Source: GCA-003244245 sp050699575 | GTDB lineage: Bacteria; Actinomycetota; Actinomycetes; Mycobacteriales; Pseudonocardiaceae | Assembly: GCA_050699575.1 (NCBI GenBank) | Contig: JBOHFG010000496.1 | Coordinates: 1 to 17,120, forward strand | Reading direction: 5' to 3' | DNA length: 17,120 nucleotides | Shown: in pieces, positions 8,394 to 15,618 of the stretch | Layout: each line of letters begins with the position of its first letter | Numbering within the stretch: position 1 is the first letter of the stretch | Translations under genes and position numbers: made by a program | The notes under the pieces: generated by a model | What the model was told of the DNA's origin: nothing | Databases searched by the model: none | What the model saw: only the letters and a program-made list of their open reading frames with translations

Positions 8394-9568
8394 CCGGCCG
8401 CGCGCAGGTCGGTAACGAGCTCCGCGCAGTGTTCGGGACCTCGGGTCTCCAAGCTCAGCGCCACCACGACATCGCCGACAATGAGCCTGCCGGCGGTCCG
8501 GGAATGCGCTACGTCGACCACGTTGGCACCCGACGTACCTACCCGGGCCAACAACGTGGCGAGCTCTCCCGGGCGATCCGGCACGGTCACGCGCAGGGCC
8601 AGGAACCGGCCACCTGCGCTCAGACCGTGCCGGATGAGGTGCATCAGCAACAGCGGGTCGACGTTGCCGCCGGAGAGCACCGCACACACTGGCCCCGGGA
8701 AACGCCTACCGGGTTCCAGCAGTGCGGCAACGGCGGCGGCACCAGCCGGCTCGACGAGCATCTTGGCCCGCTCCAGGCACAACAACAGCGCCTGGGACAA
8801 CGCCTCCTCGCTCACCGTCAGCACGTCGTCGACTAGGGCGGACACATGTGCGAAGGTCACCAGACCCACCTCGGAGACCGCGATGCCGTCGGCCATGGTG
8901 TGCCGCTGCCGCCGCCGGACCGGCACCCCGGCGGCCAACGAGGCGGGCCAGGCCGCGGCGGCATCGGCCTGCACACCGATCACGCTGACATCGGGTTTGC
9001 TGCCCTTGATCGCGGCGGCAATGCCACCGAGCAGCCCACCGCCACCGGTGGGCACCAGGATGGTCGCGACCTCGGGCAGCTGCTCGAGCACTTCTAGACC
9101 CACCGTGCCCTGCCCAGCAAGCACGTCGGGGTGGTCGAACGGGTGGATGAGCACCGCCCCGGTGTCGTGCGCGAAGGCGCGCGCCGCAACCAACGAGTCC
9201 TCGACGGCGTCACCGACGAGGTATACCTGCGCACCATAGCTGCGAGTTGCGGCGAGCTTGGGCAGCGCCGCGCTCACCGGCATGAATACCGTCGCCGTGG
9301 TGCCCAGCATCGCGGCCGCCAGCGCCACGCCCTGCCCGTGGTTGCCAGCACTGGCCGCCACCACGCCGCGGGCCCGCTGGGCCAGGGACAGACCGTGAAT
9401 CCGGACGTAGGCACCTCGAATCTTGAACGAACCGGTACGCTGTAGGTTCTCGCACTTGAGATGGACCGGCTGCTCGAGCGCCCTGAAATAGCTCAGCGGT
9501 GTGCGCCGCACGACGCCGTGCAACGTCTCCCGGGCAGCTCGGATCTGCTCGACACCCACTAGCTCCAT
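8378..9568 (-). CDS. ilvA: Threonine ammonia-lyase with one C-terminal ACT domain
   Basis: A 396-residue PLP enzyme that converts threonine to 2-oxobutyrate, the first step to isoleucine. TGSFKIRGA (45-53) carries the PLP lysine Lys49, SAGNHGQG is at 73-80, the phosphate loop TGGGG is at 174-178 and SGGN at 299-302. The C-terminal 75 residues (from about 322, ALRVTVPDRPGELATLLARV) form a single ACT domain, the short type also called TdcB-like or ilvA_1Cterm, so allosteric control by an amino acid is likely. Whether it is biosynthetic or catabolic cannot be decided from sequence. The ATG at 9568 has CAGGAT about 9 nt upstream. The gene is inserted between metB and greA relative to M. tuberculosis, and its tail overlaps greA. 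It is divergent from the small exported gene. Confidence 0.92.
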   Translation of the reverse strand: MELVGVEQIRAARETLHGVVRRTPLSYFRALEQPVHLKCENLQRTGSFKIRGAYVRIHGLSLAQRARGVVAASAGNHGQGVALAAAMLGTTATVFMPVSAALPKLAATRSYGAQVYLVGDAVEDSLVAARAFAHDTGAVLIHPFDHPDVLAGQGTVGLEVLEQLPEVATILVPTGGGGLLGGIAAAIKGSKPDVSVIGVQADAAAAWPASLAAGVPVRRRQRHTMADGIAVSEVGLVTFAHVSALVDDVLTVSEEALSQALLLCLERAKMLVEPAGAAAVAALLEPGRRFPGPVCAVLSGGNVDPLLLMHLIRHGLSAGGRFLALRVTVPDRPGELATLLARVGTSGANVVDVAHSRTAGRLIVGDVVVALSLETRGPEHCAELVTDLRAAGYRVR

Positions 9569-9622
9569 AGTCGGTGATCCTGCCAGGGCGGGTAAGGTCG
9601 GGGTAAGTTCTGAGGAGGTGGG

Positions 9623-9853
9623 ATGACCCGCCGCTGGATGCCGGTCGTGGTCACGGCTGGAGTGGCAGTGCTGCTCGCCGGTGCTGCCATCTTCACGGCC
9701 GATCGAGCAGGCTGCGCCGAGCCCGGGAGCTATGTGCCGGTGCCTGGTGGCGTGCAGCTCGTCGGCGGATGCCTCAACAGCGCCGACCTCCCGATAGCAC
9801 CACCGCCCGTCAACCAGTCCCCAGCACCGTCGGTGAAAACACGGGGTGACTGA
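9623..9853 (+). CDS. Small exported or membrane-anchored hypothetical protein
   Basis: A 76-residue protein with an excellent ribosome site (GAGGAGG, then TGGG and ATG). A positively charged start (MTRRW) leads into one hydrophobic segment at about 7-25, then a hydrophilic tail with two cysteines (Cys31, Cys50) and a proline-rich end (PIAPPPVNQSPAPS). It reads as a signal-anchored or secreted peptide with a possible disulfide; there is no lipobox. I do not recognise the family. It is divergent from ilvA and its stop is 15 nt from the convergent metB stop. Confidence 0.75.
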   Translation: MTRRWMPVVVTAGVAVLLAGAAIFTADRAGCAEPGSYVPVPGGVQLVGGCLNSADLPIAPPPVNQSPAPSVKTRGD

Positions 9854-9867
9854 CGACGCCGGTAGGG

Positions 9868-11007
9868 CTACCCAACGAGTGCGGCGAGCAGGTCGTCGAG
9901 GAGATCCTCGGCGTCCTCGATGCCCACCGAGAGCCGGATCAGCTCGGCGGGCACTTCCAGCTGAGTTCCCGCAGTGGAGGCGTGGGTCATGCGTCCGGGG
10001 TGCTCGATGAGGGACTCCACCCCACCCAGCGACTCGGCCAGGGTGAACACCCGGGTCCGGGCGCAGACCGCCAATGCTGCCGCGGCACCTCCCGCAACGG
10101 TGAAAGAGACCATCCCCCCGAATCGGCGCATCTGCTTGACGGCTACCTCATGGCCAGGATGGGTGGCCACACCCGGATAGCGGACACCGGTCACCGCGGA
10201 GTGTGCTTGGAGTGCCGCAACAACCCGCTCGGCGTTGTCGCAGTGCCGCTCCATGCGCACCGCCAGGGTCTTGATCCCGCGCAGAGTCAGCCAGGCGTCG
10301 AAGGGCCCGGGCACCGCGCCGGCGCCGTTCTGCAGGAAGGCCACCTGCTCGTCCAGCTCGGCATCATCGGTGACCAGCGCGCCCCCAATGACGTCGGAGT
10401 GCCCGCCGAGGTACTTGGTGGTGGAGTGGAGCACCACGTCCGCGCCGAGCCGCAAGGGGGTTTGCAGGTAAGGCGTGGCGAACGTGTTATCCACCACCAG
10501 CCGGGCACCGGCCTCGTGCGCGACACCGGCCAGTGCGGCGATGTCAGCGAGGGACAGCAGCGGGTTGGTCGGCGTCTCGCACCAGATCAATCGGGTGGTC
10601 GGGCGCATCGCGGCCCGTACGGCGTCAAGATCCGACTGCGCGACGGCGGTGTACTCGATCCCCCAGTGCCGGAACACCTTGTCGATCAGCCGGAATGTGC
10701 CACCGTAGGCGTCATCGGGGATGATGATGTGGTCGCCAGGCCGGCAGGTCGCGCGCAGCAGCACGTCACAGGCCGCCATCCCGGACGCGAAGGCCCGCCC
10801 GTGGCGGCCGCCCTCCAGCGCGCCCAAGCAGGTCTCCAGCGCGGTGCGGGTGGGGTTGCCGGTGCGGGCGTACTCGTAACCGTCACGCAGCCCGCCCACG
10901 CCATCCTGGGCGAAGGTGGAGGTGGCGTGAATCGGCACGACCACCGAGCCGGTATGCGGATCCGGAGCCTGTCCGGCATGGATCGCACGGGTGGCGAAAC
11001 CTGTCAC
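9868..11007 (-). CDS. metB: Cystathionine gamma-synthase (or gamma-lyase-type) PLP enzyme
   Basis: A 379-residue enzyme of the Cys/Met metabolism PLP family. Markers include YEYARTGNPTR (54-64), the PLP-phosphate and ring contacts ASGMAA (84-89) and VVDNTFATPYLQ (181-192), the Schiff-base lysine Lys198 in HSTTKYLGGHSD, and LAESLGGVESLIEHP near the C-terminus. It condenses O-acyl-homoserine with cysteine to give cystathionine; actinobacterial homologues can also run gamma-elimination, and sequence alone does not separate the two. Its start is GTG at 11007 with GGGATGATGAC before it, 4 nt after the RDD gene's stop, so they share a transcript and probably coupled translation. The order cbs-RDD-metB matches Rv1077-1078-1079. 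Confidence 0.92.
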   Translation of the reverse strand: MTGFATRAIHAGQAPDPHTGSVVVPIHATSTFAQDGVGGLRDGYEYARTGNPTRTALETCLGALEGGRHGRAFASGMAACDVLLRATCRPGDHIIIPDDAYGGTFRLIDKVFRHWGIEYTAVAQSDLDAVRAAMRPTTRLIWCETPTNPLLSLADIAALAGVAHEAGARLVVDNTFATPYLQTPLRLGADVVLHSTTKYLGGHSDVIGGALVTDDAELDEQVAFLQNGAGAVPGPFDAWLTLRGIKTLAVRMERHCDNAERVVAALQAHSAVTGVRYPGVATHPGHEVAVKQMRRFGGMVSFTVAGGAAAALAVCARTRVFTLAESLGGVESLIEHPGRMTHASTAGTQLEVPAELIRLSVGIEDAEDLLDDLLAALVG

Positions 11008-11011
11008 GTCA

Positions 11012-11602
11012 TCATCCCCTACTGTGGTTCGCGGTGGGTTCGATCGTCGGTTGTGCCACCGATCGGATCACGACTGTTCCGACGATCTTGTCTGCGAAAG
11101 TCTGCCGGTGGTCATCCCACAGTGGCCACAGACAGCCGACGCCGAACTCCAGCCCGTGGCAGAACTGGCGGGTCACGGCCCGGCCGAATCCCACCGGCCG
11201 GCCGGTCCCGATTCGGACCAGCGCGGTCCTCGCCACCCGGCGGCCGAGGCTCTGCCCGGTGGTGCCCTGCAGATAGCCGGAATTCCAGATCCCAAAACTG
11301 AGCAGTCCGAGACAGCCCACGACCGTGAGCACGCGGGGCGACACCAAGCTGTCCGTGGCGGCACCGATGGCGAGCAGGAGATTCAGCACGATTACCGGTG
11401 CCACGTAGTCGATGAGAAAGCTGATCGTCCTGGTCCCAAAATCCGCCAACAGCTCCGGCACGATCCCCGGTTTACTACCATACGGCTGAGATAGGGGGGC
11501 CTCCTCAGAACTCTGCCACCGGATAGAATGAGGCAATCGTCCGAATTGCGGTGGTGGCACGAGCGAGCGGGGATCCTGATGCCGCGGCTGAGAAGTCGTC
11601 AT
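11012..11602 (-). CDS. RDD family membrane protein (Pra/Rv1078-like)
   Basis: A 196-residue protein with a hydrophilic, proline-rich N-terminus (1-50) and an RDD domain. Arg58 and Asp65 lie in FGTRTISFLIDYV and the second signature is WPLWDDHRQTFADKIVGT (159-176) with Asp171. Membrane segments are likely at about 60-80 and 91-107, with a third hydrophobic stretch near 148-162. RDD proteins are of unclear role; some are linked to ion transport. Position between cbs and metB equals that of the proline-rich antigen homologue Pra in mycobacteria. The ATG at 11602 is preceded by GAGGGGG about 10 nt upstream, and 66 nt separate it from the cbs stop. Confidence 0.85.
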   Translation of the reverse strand: MTTSQPRHQDPRSLVPPPQFGRLPHSIRWQSSEEAPLSQPYGSKPGIVPELLADFGTRTISFLIDYVAPVIVLNLLLAIGAATDSLVSPRVLTVVGCLGLLSFGIWNSGYLQGTTGQSLGRRVARTALVRIGTGRPVGFGRAVTRQFCHGLEFGVGCLWPLWDDHRQTFADKIVGTVVIRSVAQPTIEPTANHSRG

Positions 11603-11668
11603 CGGGTTCGAACCCCCTCGCTAGGGCGCGTTGATGCGCGGTCACGTTAGCGGATCCGTGGCGCCTGC

Positions 11669-13039
11669 TCAGCGGCCGGCCAAGAACCCCAGCACGTCTT
11701 GGCGGGTGACCACCCCCGTCGGCTTGCCGTCGATCAGCACCACGGCCCCATCGGCGTCGGCCAATGCCTGCATCAACGACCCGATCGACTCGCCACCGCC
11801 GATCGTCGGCAGCGGGGCGGTCATGTGCGACCCGATCCGGTCGGCGAGCTGCGCCCCACCCGCGAACAGAGCCTGCAGCAGGGTGCGTTCGTTGACCGCA
11901 CCGATCACCTCGGCCGCCATCACCGGTGGCTCGGCGGCGACCACGGGTAGCTGCGAGACCCCGAACTCACGCAGAATTATCACGACCTCGGCGATCGTCT
12001 CGTTCGGATGGGTGTGCACCAGCTTGGGCAAGGCGCCACTCTTGCCGATCAGCACATCGGCGACCGTCGCTCCGGAGGAGTCCGGGGACAGGAAACCGTA
12101 GGTCGCCATCCAGGCATCGTTGAAGACCTTGCCCAGATAGCCACGCCCGCCGTCAGGCAGCAACACCACGATCACTGAGTCGGGGGCGGCCTGCCGCGCT
12201 ACTCCCAGCGCGCCCACCACCGCCATCCCACAGGATCCCCCCAGCAGCAACCCCTCTTCCCTGGCCAACCGCCGGGTCATCGCGAAGGAGTCGGTGTCCG
12301 AGACCGGGATGACCTCGTCGCAGATGGTCCGGTCATAGGTGCGGGGCCAGAAGTCCTCCCCCACGCCCTCCACCAGGTAGGGCCGGCCATTGCCGCCCGA
12401 GTACACCGAGCCCTCCGGATCGACACCGGCCACCCGCACCCGGCCGTCGCTGACCTCTTTGAGGTAGCGCCCAGTCCCGGAGATCGTCCCACCGGTGCCG
12501 ATGCCGGCCACGAAGTGGGTGATCCGCCCCTGGGTCTGCCCCCAGATTTCGGGCCCGGTGCTGTGATAGTGGCTGGCTGGGTTCTCCGGGTTCGAGTACT
12601 GATCGGGCTTCCACGCCCCGTCGATCTCCTTGGCCAGCCGATCGGACACCGAGTAGTACGAGTCGGGATGGTCGACGTTGACCGCGGTGGGGCACACAAC
12701 AACCTCGGCACCGTATGCCTTGAGCACGTCGCGCTTGTCCTTCCCGACCTTGTCGGGACAGACGAACAGGCACCGGTAACCCTTACGTTGAGCGACCATC
12801 GCCAGCCCAACGCCGGTATTTCCCGACGTCGGCTCCACAATCGTGCCCCCCGGCCGGAGCTGACCGGATCGCTCAGCTGCCTCAACCATCCGCAACGCAA
12901 TCCGGTCCTTCACGCTGCCCCCAGGGTTGAGGTACTCCACCTTCGCCAGCACCAGCGGCGCGACATCCTGGGCGACAGCGTTTAACCGCACCAGCGGGGT
13001 ATCGCCGACCAGGTCGATGATGTGCTCGGCGTAGTGCAC
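11669..13039 (-). CDS. cbs: Cystathionine beta-synthase with C-terminal CBS domain pair
   Basis: A 456-residue PLP enzyme that joins homocysteine and serine to cystathionine, the entry to reverse transsulfuration. GGSVKDRIALRM (40-51) carries the PLP lysine Lys44; SGNTGVG is at 72-78 and the phosphate loop GTGGT at 181-185. The C-terminal part has two CBS motifs, about 325-390 and 397-456 (GKPTGVVTRQDVLGFL), which bind adenosyl ligands in homologues. No N-terminal heme domain is present, as usual in bacteria. I chose GTG at 13039 because AGGAG sits 6 nt upstream and HYAEHIIDLVGDTPLV matches the Rv1077 start. An in-frame upstream start at 13117 would add a non-conserved 26-residue leader. Confidence 0.93.
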   Translation of the reverse strand: MHYAEHIIDLVGDTPLVRLNAVAQDVAPLVLAKVEYLNPGGSVKDRIALRMVEAAERSGQLRPGGTIVEPTSGNTGVGLAMVAQRKGYRCLFVCPDKVGKDKRDVLKAYGAEVVVCPTAVNVDHPDSYYSVSDRLAKEIDGAWKPDQYSNPENPASHYHSTGPEIWGQTQGRITHFVAGIGTGGTISGTGRYLKEVSDGRVRVAGVDPEGSVYSGGNGRPYLVEGVGEDFWPRTYDRTICDEVIPVSDTDSFAMTRRLAREEGLLLGGSCGMAVVGALGVARQAAPDSVIVVLLPDGGRGYLGKVFNDAWMATYGFLSPDSSGATVADVLIGKSGALPKLVHTHPNETIAEVVIILREFGVSQLPVVAAEPPVMAAEVIGAVNERTLLQALFAGGAQLADRIGSHMTAPLPTIGGGESIGSLMQALADADGAVVLIDGKPTGVVTRQDVLGFLAGR

Positions 13040-13117
13040 CGGGAACTCCTGACGGGGATGAGGTCGGATCGTGCTCACGGCCAGCACGCTGCCGAGCGTC
13101 GCAACCCGCACACTCAA

Positions 13118-13148
13118 CCGGGCCCGATCCGTGGTGGACCGAGCCCGG
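13118..13148 (-). terminator. Hairpin terminator after the Bax-inhibitor-like gene
   Basis: Arms of 13 nt (13118-13130 and 13136-13148) around a 5-nt loop, about 20 nt after the stop of the minus-strand gene. In the minus-strand RNA all 13 positions pair, two as G-U. In the plus-strand RNA those positions are A-C mismatches, so the structure belongs to the minus strand. The following bases (TTGAGTGTG) are only weakly T-rich. Confidence 0.6.
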
Positions 13149-13168
13149 GGTGAGTACGGAAGCGGCAG

Positions 13169-13969
13169 CTACTCGCTCTGGAGGTAAGACAACAACTGCA
13201 GGATCTCCAGGTACAACCAGACCAAGGTCACCGTGAGGCCGAAGGCGATGTACCAGGCGGTCTTCTCTGGTGCACCGGCTCGAATCGCCTCATCAGCAGC
13301 GTCGAAGTCGAGCAGGAGGCTGAACGCCGCGATCCCGATGACGACTAGGCTGAACACGATCGCCAGCGGACCACCGTCACGCAAGTGCAGGCCGCCGGGG
13401 ACGAAGAAACCGGCAATGAGATTCACCAGCATCAGGCCGACGACGCCGATCAGGGCACCGGTCATCCACTTGGTGAACCGCGGGGTGACCTTCACCGCCC
13501 CGGTCTTGTAGACCACCAGCATCCCGACGAACACCAGCACCGTGCCGGTGATCGCTTCCAGCACCAGGGAGCTACTACCCGTCAGGCGTTCGACCGTCCG
13601 GCCGATCACACCGCTGATGCCACCGAGAAAGACGCCCTCGACGGCGGCATAGGCCAGGATCAGCGGGGGACTGACCACTTTTTTGAAGATGACCACGAGC
13701 GCGATCACGAAGCCGATCAGCGCGGCCGGCAGAGCGAGCCCCCACCACCCGCTGAAGTAGGTGGCTGCGCCAGCGGTGATCAGGACGGCCAGGGTAACGC
13801 CGGTCTTGGTGACCACGTCATCGACCGTCATCGGCCGGCTGATGGTGGGCAGGGCGCTGTCATAACGCGGCTCCGCACCTGGGAAGCGCGCAGGAGCGGA
13901 GTTGAAGCCCGCGTAACCGCCGCCTCCCCCGGGAAGATTGCGGAATGCGGGGTTGCTGGTGGAGCGCAC
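13169..13969 (-). CDS. Bax inhibitor-1 / YccA family membrane protein
   Basis: A 266-residue polytopic protein. The Gly/Pro-rich cytoplasmic N-terminus is about 50 residues. Seven hydrophobic segments follow, at roughly 55-72, 76-95, 103-121, 135-155, 170-190, 202-222 and 239-260. The sixth ends in the conserved acidic motif SLLLDFDAADEAI (217-229), with Asp221 and Asp223 matching the pH-sensing/Ca2+ leak pair of BI-1 proteins, and the last carries EILQLLSYL. The family may act as membrane ion leak channels or protease regulators; the bacterial role is open. The start is GTG at 13969 with AGGAGG and a 6-nt spacer. It is divergent from the PRC-barrel operon. Confidence 0.88.
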   Translation of the reverse strand: MRSTSNPAFRNLPGGGGGYAGFNSAPARFPGAEPRYDSALPTISRPMTVDDVVTKTGVTLAVLITAGAATYFSGWWGLALPAALIGFVIALVVIFKKVVSPPLILAYAAVEGVFLGGISGVIGRTVERLTGSSSLVLEAITGTVLVFVGMLVVYKTGAVKVTPRFTKWMTGALIGVVGLMLVNLIAGFFVPGGLHLRDGGPLAIVFSLVVIGIAAFSLLLDFDAADEAIRAGAPEKTAWYIAFGLTVTLVWLYLEILQLLSYLQSE

Positions 13970-14043
13970 CGTGTTCCTCCTGATGGGGCATTGCAGGCTG
14001 TCACCGGGTTCAACGCGCCTGCGGCGGGTCCGGTTCCCGGTGC

Positions 14044-14061
14044 GGTAAAAAGGACTTTACC
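14044..14061. promoter_or_regulatory. GGTAAA/TTTACC inverted repeat between divergent genes
   Basis: A perfect 6-bp inverted repeat, GGTAAA and TTTACC around 6 nt, lies in the region separating the Bax-inhibitor-like gene and the PRC-barrel operon. It is flanked by GGT and ACC that extend the dyad symmetry. It is AT-rich against its background. It could be an operator acting on either side; no regulator is identified. TTACTGT at 14105-14111 is a possible -10 for the plus-strand operon. Confidence 0.35.
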
Positions 14062-14154
14062 CCCACCCGGTGACGCCGCAGCGAGCAAGCACGAAGCCTT
14101 CGCGTTACTGTGCGCACAAGCAGCACCTGGGCCCGGAGCAGTAGGGAGGCGGGG

Positions 14155-14292
14155 ATGGACTGGTGGGGCTGGGTGGTTGTCGCGCTCATCATCATTGCGG
14201 CGTTAGTGGTACTCGCTGTCGTCGTCCAGCGCCGGAGGCGGCGCGGCGGGGTGATAGGGCTCGGCAACCACGGCCGGAGTGACCCACGGTGA
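14155..14292 (+). CDS. 45-residue single-pass membrane peptide, first gene of PRC-barrel operon
   Basis: It reads MDWWGWVVVALIII and so on. A tryptophan-rich start at the membrane interface leads into one hydrophobic segment (about 5-24), then the strongly basic QRRRRRGG stop-transfer cluster and a short Gly-rich tail. The basic cluster places the C-terminus in the cytoplasm. The start is ATG at 14155, following GGGAGG with a 4-5 nt spacer; an in-frame upstream start at 14110 has no ribosome site. The stop overlaps the next start as GTGA. Overlap coupling with the PRC-barrel gene and the compact Trp/Arg architecture support a real small gene. Function unknown; a membrane anchor or partner for the PRC-barrel proteins is my inference. 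Confidence 0.78.
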   Translation: MDWWGWVVVALIIIAALVVLAVVVQRRRRRGGVIGLGNHGRSDPR

Positions 14293-14876
14293 CCACACCC
14301 ACTCCCGCGTTATTGCTGCGGGCCAGTGAGTTGACTGGCCGGCCGGTGGTCACCCTGAGCGGCGAGCTGGTCGCCGAGATCAAGGACGTCGTCTTCGAGC
14401 GCAGCGGCGGTCGCATCGCCGGTTTCACCCTGCGCAATCCGGGACTGTTCAGCCGGGCCCGCAAGGACTCGCTGCCCTGGGGCAAGGTGCACGGAGTGGG
14501 CCGGGACGCGGTGATGGTGCCCGACGCGACCGTGCTGATCGCAGCCAAGGAGCTCGTGCCGCGCAAGCAGGCCCGCAAGGCAGACGTGCTGGAGGATCGG
14601 GTACTCACCGACAACGGGCGGGATCTCGGCCGGGTGGTGGATGTGGTGCTGCACAGCGGTGCACACCTGGGCGTGGTGGGCTACGAGGTGGAAGCCAGCG
14701 AGGCGCTCGGCACCGCGGGGCGACGGGTGCTCATTCCCTTGCCCGACACCATGGCAGTTTCCGGCGAGAACCTCATCGTGCCCGCCGCGGCCACCGAGTT
14801 CGTCGCCGAGGATCTCGCCGGATTCGGCGCCGCGGTGGACGCATTCCGGGCCCGGTTACGGGAGAGGGCGAGCTGA
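14289..14876 (+). CDS. Double PRC-barrel domain protein
   Basis: A 195-residue cytosolic protein with two PRC-barrel-like units. The first (about 9-80) holds ASELTGRPVVTLSGELVAEIKDVVFE and a LPWGKVHGVGRDAVMV strand. The second (about 97-165) holds VLEDRVLTDNGRDLGRVVDVVL and VLIPLPDTMAVSGENLIVP. PRC-barrels occur in photosynthetic reaction centre H subunits and the RNA-processing factor RimM, and as free domains in actinobacteria, where their role is not settled. GTG at 14289 overlaps the preceding stop by 4 nt, and the stop TGA overlaps the next ATG by one base, so the three genes form a translationally coupled operon. Confidence 0.85.
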   Translation: MTTPTPALLLRASELTGRPVVTLSGELVAEIKDVVFERSGGRIAGFTLRNPGLFSRARKDSLPWGKVHGVGRDAVMVPDATVLIAAKELVPRKQARKADVLEDRVLTDNGRDLGRVVDVVLHSGAHLGVVGYEVEASEALGTAGRRVLIPLPDTMAVSGENLIVPAAATEFVAEDLAGFGAAVDAFRARLRERAS

Positions 14877-15310
14877 TGCTGTTCAGCCAGGCACGCAAGC
14901 ACGATGTGGTGAGTACCGCCACCGCAACCCGAGTGGCCAGGGTAGACGGCTTCGTCGTGCTACCCGGGCCGGCCAGGGTGGCGTTGCTTCGATTGGGCAA
15001 GGCCAGCGGTGCCGGCACCCTGCTCGCCTGGGAGGACGTCCAGGGTTTCGGGCCTGACGCGGTGACGGTCGCCACCGACGCCGTGATCCGGCCGGCCCGT
15101 GACGACGTGGAGCAGCGGGCCGAGGACAGCGATTTGGAGATCCTGGGCAAGCGAGTCCTCACCGAATGGGGTATGGAACTCGGCACAGTCACCGACGTGG
15201 ACTTCGACCCGGAGACCGGGGCCGTCACCACGCTGATCACCAAGACCGAGGCCATCGCCGGGCAGCGACTGATCGGTCTGGGCGGCTACGCGGTCGTCGT
15301 GTCTACCTAG
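14876..15310 (+). CDS. PRC-barrel domain protein
   Basis: A 144-residue protein. The N-terminal half (FSQARKHDVVSTATATRVARVDGFVV and on to FGPDAVTVATDAVI) is a degenerate barrel unit. The C-terminal half, about 88-142, is a clearer PRC-barrel: LEILGKRVLTEWGMELGTVTDVDFDPETGAV. It looks like a diverged paralogue of the preceding protein. The start ATG overlaps the upstream stop by one base. The stop TAG at 15308-15310 falls within the first unit of a tandem repeat that begins at 15305, so the end of the gene and the repeat are fused. Confidence 0.83.
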   Translation: MLFSQARKHDVVSTATATRVARVDGFVVLPGPARVALLRLGKASGAGTLLAWEDVQGFGPDAVTVATDAVIRPARDDVEQRAEDSDLEILGKRVLTEWGMELGTVTDVDFDPETGAVTTLITKTEAIAGQRLIGLGGYAVVVST

Positions 15311-15385
15311 CTGGGTCGTGTCCACTACCTAGCTGAACCCTGTCCAGTTACCTAGCTGGACCCTGTCTACTGAACCCTGTCCAGT
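15305..15385 (+). repeat. Tandem repeat of a 22-23 bp unit, 3.6 copies
   Basis: Units start at 15305, 15327 and 15350, each opening ACCTAGCTG and continuing toward CCCTGTCCAGT. A shortened fourth copy (GAACCCTGTCCAGT) runs at 15372-15385. The first copy supplies the TAG stop of the PRC-barrel gene. The unit is much less GC-rich than the flanks and is non-coding. Confidence 0.85.
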
Positions 15386-15389
15386 CGAT

Positions 15390-15428
15390 GTGCGGGCGGC
15401 CGCCCACCCCCCACGCGGCCGCCCGCAC
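15390..15428. terminator. Long GC hairpin between convergent genes
   Basis: A perfect 14-bp inverted repeat (15390-15403 and 15415-15428, core GCGGCCGC) around an 11-nt C-rich loop. It is followed on the plus strand by the pyrimidine-rich run CTCTATCTTCTC. It lies between the end of the PRC-barrel operon and the convergent metallophosphoesterase gene, so it probably ends the plus-strand transcript and could act in both directions. Confidence 0.75.
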
Positions 15429-15575
15429 CTCTATCTTCTCGCCCGTTTGGGCTAAGTAAGCATTGCAGTAGTGAGCCGTTCGCACAAGCGTTACGCACGT
15501 GCAAATGCTGTCCGGTCGCGTCGAGTTACGGGGTGGCCCAGCTCGCCTGACCGTCTGCAGGCTGTGCTACCGCTC

Positions 15576-15618
15576 CTCGCCCCCGGCTCCCCGATCTTTT
15601 CAGGGCGCCGGGGGCGAG
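15576..15618 (-). terminator. Gene-end hairpin with the metallophosphoesterase stop codon in its loop
   Basis: A perfect 12-bp stem, CTCGCCCCCGGC with GCCGGGGGCGAG, around a 19-nt loop. The upstream arm in the minus-strand RNA encodes the last residues (SPP) of the phosphoesterase, and the stop at 15602-15600 is in the loop. No T tract follows. It may be a terminator or a 3'-end stabiliser. Confidence 0.55.

Noticed and set aside
9982..11301. 439-codon plus-strand frame opposite metB and the RDD gene
   Set aside because: It mirrors the codon structure of metB, whose catalytic motifs are intact, and no ribosome site or family motifs are seen.
11604..11615. GGGTTCGAACCC, resembling a tRNA T-loop or an att remnant
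   Set aside because: There is no acceptor stem, D arm or anticodon arm around it, and it lies in the RDD gene's ribosome-binding region. A short chance palindrome is enough.
13039..13117. Upstream in-frame start for cbs
   Set aside because: The extra 26 residues are not conserved and no ribosome site precedes them, while GTG 13039 has AGGAG at good spacing.
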